This document shows, piece by piece, positions 33,947 to 41,578 of a stretch of 64,000 nucleotides of DNA. The DNA is from Bacteroidales bacterium. GTDB taxonomy: Bacteria; Bacteroidota; Bacteroidia; Bacteroidales; Muribaculaceae. The stretch is from NCBI GenBank assembly GCA_910575615.1, contig CAJTEX010000001.1, positions 124,001 through 188,000 on the forward strand, read 5' to 3'. The position numbers and the translations under genes are program-made. Under the pieces are notes generated by a model that searched no databases, was not told the origin of the DNA, and saw only the letters and a program-made list of their open reading frames with translations. Positions within the stretch are counted from its first letter, which is position 1, and each line of letters begins with the position of its first letter.

Positions 33947-36493
33947 TCAGGAGCCGTGTGAATCCATTGACGGAGGCACGCCAAAGAAGTCTTTGTAGAA
34001 TTTTGAGAACTGGCGGGGTGTCATCCCCACCATGAAGGCTACCTCGGCGATGCTCCCGGCATCTGCCCGCAGAAGATCGCGGCCTCGCTTGATTCTCATC
34101 TGACGGATGAACTCGTTGGGCGACAGCCCGGTCAGGGACATAAGCCTTTTGTACAGTCCGCTCCGGCTGACACACATCTGCGAGGCGAACTCATCAACGC
34201 CGAAGTCTGAATCGGACATGCGCTGCTCGACAGCCTCCCTCGCCCTTTGCAGGAACCGTTCATCCTGGGAACTCGTCTTTATTGGCGAAGGGGCAACGGA
34301 CACCTGCGGTGTCGGCTGGTTACGCTGGGCATGTGTGTCACACGCAGATGTCAGTGAGGCGTTTTTCCCGGCGGCGGCAATCACGGCGATGATTGCCGCC
34401 GTTGTTTTTGTGCCAAAGGGGAAGACCGGCCTTATTTCAACGCCCAGCTCTTTTACGGGGGCTTCGATGTTACCGGCTAGGCGTATGCTCAGAGTGTAAG
34501 AGCCGGTGCCGAGTGAGTCCAAGGGGATTGTGTCGTCAGTGGCCTCGGTCCACTCATGCTGGTTGTCGAGACGGTATTCGATGTATGGCACTGCCTCTGA
34601 AAGGTTGTCGGTGGCGACCCTGAGCCGGGGCGCTTCCCCCACGTCAAAGGTGAGCGACTCTACGCCGGGAGGAATGTCGGGGAGCAGGATCCGCGACGGC
34701 TTCTCCGGATGGGCCGCCGGCAGTTGCAACTCGAGGTATTTGCCGTTGCCTCCAAGGTATATCTTCCCCCTGGCCATAGACATGCTTGTCACATTTATGG
34801 CCGGGAAATCCTCGCCGAGAAGATACGCCGAGGTGTACAGCCTGCCGTCGGGAGCCGCCATGATACGGTGAAGCCCCACAGGGCTCAGTGCCCACAGGTG
34901 TCCTCGGCTGTCGGTGGCCACGCTGTTGATGCACTCATGACCCAGAGACGTTACCCGGCTGACCTTCCCGGTGGAGGGCCTGTAGCGCAGCAACCCCCGG
35001 GCGGTGCCGATCCAGACATTGCCTCGGGTGTCCGCGGCTATGCACCTGGCAGAGATGTCGGCCAGGGAGGGCGCGGCGATACGCGGGGTGCCGTCGGGGG
35101 CATGGAACTTGTAGACCCCATAGCCGGTGGCTATGTAGATGGTGTCGTCGGCAGTGGAGCAAAGGTCATTGATGAAGTCGGTGCGCAGGCCGCCTTGCTC
35201 CGTCGTGTGGTGTTGAATGTGGTCCAGCTCCTTGTCGAAGCCATATACCCCCTTCATGTGTGATCCTATCCAGTATGTGGATGACAGCGGGGATGCCGTT
35301 GCGGCCTTGGCATAATCAGGCCCTCCCTCTGCCTTTGACACTCGGTCGCTTCGGGTGTCATACAGATATACACCGTCGCCATATGTCAGGGCAAGCAGGC
35401 GGTTGGTGTCAACGGGAAGAAGCTTGGTAGTCTTGCTCCACGGCGCGCTCCCGTCTGAACCGCTTTTGTGGCGCGACAGCCGGTCGCCGTCGGAGACTTC
35501 CGCGATTCCGTCGCCGTCGAGGGCGAGCCATAGACGGTCGCCGGGCATCTCGACGATGGCGCTGATGTCGATGTTTTTGCTGATACGATGGCGCATCACC
35601 TTTATCCTCGCGGGGTTGGCCATCGCCGCTCCCCAGGAAGCGCCGAGCCATAGGCGACCTTTGCGGTCGGTCATTATGAACGAGGTGTGGTTTGATGGCA
35701 GGCCGGTTGTTGGAGTAGGGGCGACCGATTTGAAATCAGGCGACGCGCGAAGCAGCCCGTTGTCGTTGGATGCTATATGGAAACAACCATCCGTGTCCTG
35801 GTCAAGGCTCCTCACCGTGATTCCCGGCATCAGGGTCTCATGGCCGTTGGCGGCGAGACGGTGTATGCCCGGTGAGAATGAATCCCAGAAAAGTATGTTT
35901 CCCTCCCGGTCCTGGAACAGAGAGGCCCCATTCGCGACCGACATGGGGATGGAGTCTATTTTGCCGGGTTCTTTTCCCCGCTGTGCCTGCCAAAGGCGGC
36001 CTTTTTTGTCAAGTATGTATGAGAATCTGCCGTCTCGGGTGAGCAACGCGGCTGCTGGCTCGGCCGGGACTTTGACCCTGGCTCCGTCGACCAGGCAGTT
36101 GCCACCCCGGGTGTCAAACAGCCACAGGTGACCGTTGTTGTCATTGAGGGCCGCAGACCATTGCGGCACGCTGTCGAACATGTCGTTCATACGGTCGTGG
36201 CGAAGCAGGCAGTTGGGCCCTGAGGCGTACATCACCCCGCATGAGTCGATTGCCAGACGCTCTACTTTCAGGCCGCCATACTGTTTCATGTTTTTGCCGT
36301 CGAATCGCAACAGGCGGTCGATTGTTATGATCCACGCGTATCCGTCCCGGTCAATCAGTATCTGATGGACCTCGTCTCCGTAAGCCTCTTTGGGGTTGCC
36401 GAGCTTGCGGAAGAAAATCTCGTTGCGGGCAGCGGTCAAGCCTGAGCCGCATAAGACATACAACATCGAAATAATCAGGAGGCGCATTTTCAT
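33947..36493 (-). CDS. Propeller-type sensor fused to AraC DNA-binding domain (no kinase)
   Basis: Membrane regulator of 848 residues. A signal peptide (about 1-21) is followed by repeated propeller blades (for example GDEVHQILIDRDGYAWIIT and NDLCSTADDTIYIATGYGVY, about 30-600). A Y_Y_Y-like sandwich spans about 615-705 and one membrane helix (TTAAIIAVIAAAG) lies near 708. A cytoplasmic AraC helix-turn-helix pair ends the protein (DEFASQMCVSRSGLYKRLMS and GSIAEVAFMVGMTPRQFSKF). This is the outline of a hybrid two-component system, but histidine kinase and receiver domains are absent, so the signal must pass directly to DNA. It is divergent from the three-repeat secreted protein, its likely target. 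Confidence 0.85.
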   Translation of the reverse strand: MKMRLLIISMLYVLCGSGLTAARNEIFFRKLGNPKEAYGDEVHQILIDRDGYAWIITIDRLLRFDGKNMKQYGGLKVERLAIDSCGVMYASGPNCLLRHDRMNDMFDSVPQWSAALNDNNGHLWLFDTRGGNCLVDGARVKVPAEPAAALLTRDGRFSYILDKKGRLWQAQRGKEPGKIDSIPMSVANGASLFQDREGNILFWDSFSPGIHRLAANGHETLMPGITVRSLDQDTDGCFHIASNDNGLLRASPDFKSVAPTPTTGLPSNHTSFIMTDRKGRLWLGASWGAAMANPARIKVMRHRISKNIDISAIVEMPGDRLWLALDGDGIAEVSDGDRLSRHKSGSDGSAPWSKTTKLLPVDTNRLLALTYGDGVYLYDTRSDRVSKAEGGPDYAKAATASPLSSTYWIGSHMKGVYGFDKELDHIQHHTTEQGGLRTDFINDLCSTADDTIYIATGYGVYKFHAPDGTPRIAAPSLADISARCIAADTRGNVWIGTARGLLRYRPSTGKVSRVTSLGHECINSVATDSRGHLWALSPVGLHRIMAAPDGRLYTSAYLLGEDFPAINVTSMSMARGKIYLGGNGKYLELQLPAAHPEKPSRILLPDIPPGVESLTFDVGEAPRLRVATDNLSEAVPYIEYRLDNQHEWTEATDDTIPLDSLGTGSYTLSIRLAGNIEAPVKELGVEIRPVFPFGTKTTAAIIAVIAAAGKNASLTSACDTHAQRNQPTPQVSVAPSPIKTSSQDERFLQRAREAVEQRMSDSDFGVDEFASQMCVSRSGLYKRLMSLTGLSPNEFIRQMRIKRGRDLLRADAGSIAEVAFMVGMTPRQFSKFYKDFFGVPPSMDSHGS

Positions 36494-36834
36494 AATGGTG
36501 CAAATTTAACAAAATTCCAAGTCTCATCAAAATGCAGGAATATGTGATTCCGCCGACACTCTCCGCGCCTCAAGGTGGGTGGCTCCGGGCTGCCGGCCTC
36601 ATCTCCCCGCAAGGTCGCGCATCTGGTGGCGCAAATCTGTAAAATGATAACAGTCAGCGGGGAGTTACACAAACAATACATATGTTTTCAACAAACAGGC
36701 ATATGCCGTGATGATTCTTACATCTAATTTTACACCGCCGGAACCCGACTGACGGCCCGGATCCGTAATGCCCTTTTATCCGGATACCCTGAAAAATAAT
36801 TTCAAACAGATACTATCAATAAATCAAAAATCCT
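36494..36834. other. Divergent regulatory region between the regulator and three-repeat protein genes
   Basis: A 341-base gap. On the regulator side it holds a canonical promoter. On the other side it has a perfect 10-bp palindrome TATCCGGATA (36777-36786), between a TTTT (36774-36777) and a weak -7-like TAATTTCA (36797-36804) at a 19-base gap. No gene is seen in the middle. Confidence 0.5.
36501..36531 (-). promoter_or_regulatory. Promoter of the propeller-AraC regulator gene
   Basis: -33 TTTG (minus strand of 36528-36531) and -7 TAAATTTG (36501-36508) are separated by 19 bases, matching the Bacteroidota consensus. The -7 ends only eight bases before the ATG at 36493, so the leader would be almost absent. 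Confidence 0.75.
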
Positions 36835-38322
36835 ATGTTGAAGAACTTGATCGTGATGCTTGCGGCCTCGTTTGTCTCAGGAGGCGTCGCTCAAGCCATT
36901 AACCCCGTGGCTACGTATGAAGAGAGCCAGGCAGAGACTGAAACCACAATCTGGACCGGCGAATGCGTGACCGGCAAATGGGGCAAGCGTGTGAAAATCC
37001 TTGCCGACAAGCTTGAATCAGTGCAGCCGATGCAGAAAGTCATCGTGGAGTTCACAGTCGCCGGAGGGGCCGAGAGCGGCAAACTTGACATCAAAGACTC
37101 CGGCCAGAAGACGCTCCCGGGAGTCAACGCCACGGCCTCGAACCTTGTGGGGGGTGTGTACCCTGCCGGGACTGCCTCAAGCACATTCATTGTGGTTCCC
37201 GAAGAGCTTGACAAGTTCAAGGGCGGCATATATGTGTATGGAAACATGGTTGTCATCACAGCCGTGAAACTTGGCGGAATCGCTGACGAGTCGGAGCTGC
37301 CCGGTCAGGGTGGCGGCAACACCGGGGGCAACGGCGACATGCCTGGCTCGATTACCACCGGCGACGACAACGTCACCTGGACCGGGGAGGTGAACCTCGG
37401 CACAGACTGGAGTTCAGTGCTTCACATCAAGCCCGCCAACTTCCGCAGCGTGCTTGGCAACGGCAGCCACCTGATAGTGGATTTCAAGGTCAATGACGAC
37501 GACACTTACGGCAAACTTGAGATAGATTTCGGCAACTATGAGATTGCCAAGGACACCGACGGCAGCTGCACAGGGCTGAATGCCGACGGATGCTTCGATG
37601 CCGGATCCATCACCACGACCTACGAAATCGCCGACGGCGACATCGCGAATTTCAACCGCCGAGGCATGATAATCAAGGGATACAACATAACCCTTGAGAA
37701 GGTTGTCTTCACAAAAGGAGAGAACGCCGGCCAGGGTGGCGGAAACCAGGGCGGCGGTGGAAACCATGGCGGCGGAGGCTCTGGAACCTCCGGCTCGGTT
37801 GAGGGCACAGACTCTTTCGACGCCACGGGCTACCTCTGGACCGGAAAGACGGTGTTTTCCTCAGACTGGTCTACCTGCATCGAAATCGCTCCTGAAAAAC
37901 TGCAATGTGTGACCCCGGGCATGGAGATGCATGTAGATTTCAATGTGCAGGGTGGCGCCTCATACGGCAAAATGGAGATTGACTATTTCGACTGGTCCAT
38001 GGCTGAGGCGACAGACAAGACTGCCACCAACACCGACAGCTATGCATGCTTCCAGCCCGGCACTGTCAACACCGTCTACACTATCGCTGCGGCCGATGCC
38101 GAAAGGTTCAAGTCGGAAGGCATGCGCATAAAGGGGACCGGCCTTGATGTCAGCAAGATTGCTATCGGCCAGCTCGGCCAGTCGGCTGTCGAGGCAGTGG
38201 AGAGTGATATGCAGCTTCCTGTGGAGTACTTCGACCTGAACGGTATGAAAGTGGAGACTCCGGCACGCGGAATCTTTATCCGTCGTCAAGGCGCGGATGT
38301 GACCAAGGTGGTCATCAGGTGA
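36835..38322 (+). CDS. Secreted protein with three tandem beta-sandwich repeats
   Basis: Exported protein of 495 residues, signal peptide ending near Ala21. It contains three related repeats of about 110 residues at 39-146, 181-294 and 334-446. Each opens with a Trp-Thr-Gly motif (WTGE, WTGE, WTGK) and closes with a Gly-rich strand (GGIYVYGNMVV, RGMIIKGYNIT, EGMRIKGTGLD). Gly/Asn-rich linkers separate them (about 157-170 and 299-320). Residues 461-495 form the sorting-type tail LPVEYFDLNGMKVETP. Similar WEGE-like modules occur beside cellulase domains in Bacteroidales, so a carbohydrate-binding role is my inference; no catalytic domain is visible. The gene is divergent from the propeller-AraC regulator and followed by a strong hairpin. 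Confidence 0.75.
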   Translation: MLKNLIVMLAASFVSGGVAQAINPVATYEESQAETETTIWTGECVTGKWGKRVKILADKLESVQPMQKVIVEFTVAGGAESGKLDIKDSGQKTLPGVNATASNLVGGVYPAGTASSTFIVVPEELDKFKGGIYVYGNMVVITAVKLGGIADESELPGQGGGNTGGNGDMPGSITTGDDNVTWTGEVNLGTDWSSVLHIKPANFRSVLGNGSHLIVDFKVNDDDTYGKLEIDFGNYEIAKDTDGSCTGLNADGCFDAGSITTTYEIADGDIANFNRRGMIIKGYNITLEKVVFTKGENAGQGGGNQGGGGNHGGGGSGTSGSVEGTDSFDATGYLWTGKTVFSSDWSTCIEIAPEKLQCVTPGMEMHVDFNVQGGASYGKMEIDYFDWSMAEATDKTATNTDSYACFQPGTVNTVYTIAAADAERFKSEGMRIKGTGLDVSKIAIGQLGQSAVEAVESDMQLPVEYFDLNGMKVETPARGIFIRRQGADVTKVVIR

Positions 38323-38356
38323 CCTGCCTCGCAAGAATACCCCGGATGAAATGATG

Positions 38357-38401
38357 CCTGCCTGTATGCTACCCCTCGTCGAGCGGGAGCGTGCAGGCAG
38401 G
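38357..38401. terminator. Bidirectional hairpin between the three-repeat and DUF6377 genes
   Basis: Stem CCTGCCTG/CAGGCAGG (38357-38364 with 38394-38401) continues inward through GCT-CCC/GGG-AGC pairs. It separates two convergent genes. Confidence 0.8.
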
Positions 38402-38403
38402 TT

Positions 38404-40026
38404 TCAGTTGGCGTCATCGAGCGAGCCGATGGCCATGATGTCTGACTCGAATGTGGCGCGGTTGATGGCGCGGTTGCGCAAGCGGTTGCGGTAAGCGTAG
38501 ATGGTGTTGACCGAGAAGTTGAGAATCTGGGCCACGCGGGTGGTGTCGTCGATGCCCAGGCGCATGAAGGCGAGGATGCGCAGGTCTGAGTTTAGCTGCT
38601 CGTCGTCGGCCAGCACAATCCGCTCCTCGGGCCTGAGCAGGCTGTTGACAGACTCGACGAAGTTGGGATAGATGTGCAGGAACGCGTCGTCGAAGACCTT
38701 GTAGAAGTCGGCGCTCTGCTCCTCGACGAATTTGCCCGACTTGGTCAGCTTGTAGAGGTCGTCGACCTGTCCGGCGGAAATCTTGCGGTTGACCACCTTG
38801 CCGAACTGCTTGAGCTTGTCCATGTAAATCGAACAAAGCGACAGGAACTGGCTGAGGTAGACATCCTTGGTCTGGTTGGCGTCTTGCAGCTCCTGTTTCA
38901 TCCGCGCCACACGCGTGAGTTGCCTGCGCAGGAAGAAGATTGACACGATGAGGGCGAACATGCACATCACCAGCACGGCGATGATGGCATACATCCAGGT
39001 GCGCCACAGGGCAATCTGCGAGTTGTGGTCACCCTCGACCAGCGATAGCAGCTCGGTGGTCTTCTTCATCCTGACAGAGGCGCGGCTCTCGACAGCGTTG
39101 TTCATCGCCACTGAGATGTATTCATGGGCGCGCCGTTTGTCGTCCATCTGGTACAGCACCCCGGCGAGCTCCTGGAGCGAGGCCACCTCCAGTGTGGCCT
39201 GGCGGGTGTCGGCGATGGCCGACTGGGTGAGGAAATACAGATGCTCGTTGCGGTCGCCGCGCGTCAGGGCGATTGAGGCCAGGATATGTGTCGCGATGGC
39301 GTATGTCGGGGAGTCTTTTTTTATTTTCCCGATGAGGTTGAGCAGAATCTCGCGGCTTCTGGCATACTCGCGGATGTTGTAGAAATATTCCCCGAGGTTG
39401 AGGTGGTATTCGTTGCTCGCCGGGTCGAGCAGCGGAATCAGCTGCCGCTGCGACTCGATGGAGCGGTTGTTCCAGTAATCGTAGGTTTCCAGCCATCCTC
39501 CGTAATAGGATGAGATGAAGTAATACATCTGGCGGCCCGACTCGTGGTAGGTGGCTTTCAGTCCGTCGTTCATCCGGGAGGTGTCTACGGCCTCATACTC
39601 GTTGACCGCGTCAGAGACGAATCCGCTGAGCGACATGTAGGTGGCGCGGCGCAGTCGGAACTCGGCCTGCAGCGAGTCAGCCGTGCTGGCCAGCGGCGAG
39701 GGGGGTGTGGCGGTGGCGATTTCCAGGGCCGCGTCATACCCCTTGGTGTAATATATGATGGCAGAGTCGTTGTTGAACGAGTTGTAGCCCTTGGCTATCT
39801 CCATCGTGGTCTCGAGCCAGGCCACGGTGTCTTTCCCCTCCAGGCCTCTCCTCACCTTTTTCAGCGAGTCGAGCCGGCTGACACGTTTCTCGAGGTAATG
39901 GTCGCGGTGTTTCAGCTCGTTGTCTAGCTGTATGAGCGACCTCTCCACATCGCGGTCGGTGAAAGACGATGCGGTGCAAGGGAGCAAGGATGTGAGTGTG
40001 AGCAGAAAAGCAGAGATGAATTTCAT
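38404..40026 (-). CDS. DUF6377 membrane-bound TPR regulator
   Basis: Protein of 540 residues from the ATG at 40026 (MKFISAFLLTLTSLL). The signal peptide is followed by a long helical, TPR-like periplasmic part (about 30-330). A membrane helix (WMYAIIAVLVMCMFALIVSI) is centred near 350, then comes a cytoplasmic coiled coil and the DUF6377 segment. The last 60 residues (DTTRVAQILNFSVNTIYAYR) look like a LuxR-type helix-turn-helix. The layout suggests one-component signalling from envelope to DNA; the ligand is unknown. A canonical promoter lies 53 bases upstream. An in-frame ATG at 40074 overlaps the promoter region and is rejected. Confidence 0.82.
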   Translation of the reverse strand: MKFISAFLLTLTSLLPCTASSFTDRDVERSLIQLDNELKHRDHYLEKRVSRLDSLKKVRRGLEGKDTVAWLETTMEIAKGYNSFNNDSAIIYYTKGYDAALEIATATPPSPLASTADSLQAEFRLRRATYMSLSGFVSDAVNEYEAVDTSRMNDGLKATYHESGRQMYYFISSYYGGWLETYDYWNNRSIESQRQLIPLLDPASNEYHLNLGEYFYNIREYARSREILLNLIGKIKKDSPTYAIATHILASIALTRGDRNEHLYFLTQSAIADTRQATLEVASLQELAGVLYQMDDKRRAHEYISVAMNNAVESRASVRMKKTTELLSLVEGDHNSQIALWRTWMYAIIAVLVMCMFALIVSIFFLRRQLTRVARMKQELQDANQTKDVYLSQFLSLCSIYMDKLKQFGKVVNRKISAGQVDDLYKLTKSGKFVEEQSADFYKVFDDAFLHIYPNFVESVNSLLRPEERIVLADDEQLNSDLRILAFMRLGIDDTTRVAQILNFSVNTIYAYRNRLRNRAINRATFESDIMAIGSLDDAN

Positions 40027-40078
40027 GGGGACAGGGGTGGGGCGTGATATGCTCCCGGCGCGGGGCGCAATCATGCTG

Positions 40079-40110
40079 CAAAGTTAAGGTTTTCCCCTCT
40101 AAAGCGCAAA
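40079..40110 (-). promoter_or_regulatory. Promoter of the DUF6377 gene
   Basis: -33 TTTG (minus strand of 40107-40110), a 20-base gap, and -7 TAACTTTG (40079-40086), a full match to the Bacteroidota consensus. Confidence 0.8.
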
Positions 40111-40149
40111 ATTACGGTCTATTAACATCAGAGTTTGGAAAAGAAAGCG

Positions 40150-40157
40150 TAACTTTG
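40150..40157 (+). promoter_or_regulatory. -7 promoter element for the surA-like gene
   Basis: TAACTTTG matches TAnnTTTG exactly. Transcription would begin near 40163, so the gene must start at the ATG at 40175 or 40181. Confidence 0.7.
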
Positions 40158-40180
40158 TGCCAAATTCGTCATTGATGTTT

Positions 40181-41554
40181 ATGAAGAAAAAACCGTTACT
40201 GTCCCTCCTGGGCGCCGCAGTCGTGGCCCTGGCCTCCGTGGCCGCTCCCTGGACCCCGGGCAACAACATAATCGAGGAGGTGGCCTGGATGGTCGGCGAC
40301 CAGCCTATCTACAAGAGCGAGATCGAGGAGGCCTACCAGCAGATGCTTTATGAGAAGACACCTGTCAACGGCGACCCCTACTGTGTGGTGCCCGAGCAGC
40401 TCGCCATCGAGAAGCTTTTCCTCCATCAGGCCGACATGGACACCGTCGAGGTGCAGGAGTCAATGGTCTCCATGGCGGTGGACCAGCGCCTCAACTACCT
40501 CATCACCAACCTCGGCAGCAAGGAGAAGGTCGAGGAGTATTTCCGCAAACCGATCTCTGAGTTCCGCTCGCAGCTCTCCGACGTGATGCGCAACCAGTAC
40601 CGCGTACAGCAGGTGCAGGCGTCGCTGACCAAAGACCTCAAGGTCACCCCCAGCGATGTGCGCCGCTATTTCTCCACCCTTCCCCAGGACTCCATCCCCT
40701 TTGTCCCCCTGCAGGTCGAGTGTGAGATAATAACCATCAACCCCAAGATTCCGCAGGAGGAGATAGACGACATCAAGTCGCGCCTGCGCCAGTATGCCGA
40801 CCGCATCAACAAGGGGGAGAGCGATTTCTCGACCCTCGCCATCCTTTACAGCCAGGATCCGGGCTCAAGTGTGCGAGGCGGGGAAATCGGCTTCATGGGC
40901 CGTGGCCACCTCGAGCCGGAATACGCCGCCGTGGCCTTCAACCTCAATGACAGCCGAAAGGTCTCCAAGATCGTCGAGACCCAGTATGGCTACCATATCA
41001 TCCAGCTCATCGAGAAGCGTGGCGACAGGGTCAACACCCGCCACATACTGCTGCGCCCGAAAGTCTCCGACCAGGAGCTGACCGAGGCAATCCACCGCCT
41101 CGACTCGGTGAGGGCCAACATAGTGACCCACAAGCGCTTCACATTCGAGGAGGCTGCCCCGATACTCTCTCAGGACAAGGACACCCGCAATAACCAGGGG
41201 CGCATGCTCAACCAGGCCAACGGCACCACCCGCTTTGAGATGAAAGACCTCCCCCAGGAGGTAGCAAAGGTGGTCGACAAGATGCAGGTAGGGGATGTGT
41301 CGGAGGCTTTCATTATGAAAGACCCCAAACGCGACCGCGACATCGTAGCCATCGTGAAGCTCACCCAGCGTATCCCGGCCCACCGCGCCAACCTCTCGGA
41401 GGACTACCAGACAATCAAGGGCATGTATGAGAACTCCGCCAAGCGGCAGATGGTCAAGGACTGGCTCTCGCGCAAAATCCGCGACACTTATGTCAAGATT
41501 GAGGACAACTGGGCCGACTGCGAGTTTGAGCATCCCGAGTGGCTGCGCAGGTAA
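40181..41554 (+). CDS. SurA-like periplasmic peptidyl-prolyl isomerase
   Basis: Exported chaperone-isomerase of 457 residues. The start at 40181 (MKKKPLLSLLGAAVV) gives a clean signal peptide; ATG 40175 adds two residues. An N-terminal SurA-type helical segment covers about 30-160. Two parvulin (PpiC) domains follow: the first (ECEIITINPK through EIGFMGRGHLEPEYAAVAFN and YGYHIIQLIEKRGD), the second beginning NTRHILLRPK. Such proteins help fold outer-membrane beta-barrels. The OstA-like gene follows after 24 bases, then an M18 peptidase, so this is an envelope-biogenesis operon. The homologue of E. coli surA is likely but not certain. Confidence 0.88.
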   Translation: MKKKPLLSLLGAAVVALASVAAPWTPGNNIIEEVAWMVGDQPIYKSEIEEAYQQMLYEKTPVNGDPYCVVPEQLAIEKLFLHQADMDTVEVQESMVSMAVDQRLNYLITNLGSKEKVEEYFRKPISEFRSQLSDVMRNQYRVQQVQASLTKDLKVTPSDVRRYFSTLPQDSIPFVPLQVECEIITINPKIPQEEIDDIKSRLRQYADRINKGESDFSTLAILYSQDPGSSVRGGEIGFMGRGHLEPEYAAVAFNLNDSRKVSKIVETQYGYHIIQLIEKRGDRVNTRHILLRPKVSDQELTEAIHRLDSVRANIVTHKRFTFEEAAPILSQDKDTRNNQGRMLNQANGTTRFEMKDLPQEVAKVVDKMQVGDVSEAFIMKDPKRDRDIVAIVKLTQRIPAHRANLSEDYQTIKGMYENSAKRQMVKDWLSRKIRDTYVKIEDNWADCEFEHPEWLRR

Positions 41555-41578
41555 TCCCGGTTTAAACCAGACAGGATA

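Noticed and set aside
37720-37800. Repetitive GGNGG-type DNA resembling a small tandem repeat or CRISPR-like array
   Set aside because: It encodes the Gly/Asn linker between repeats two and three of the secreted protein; there are no regular spacers.
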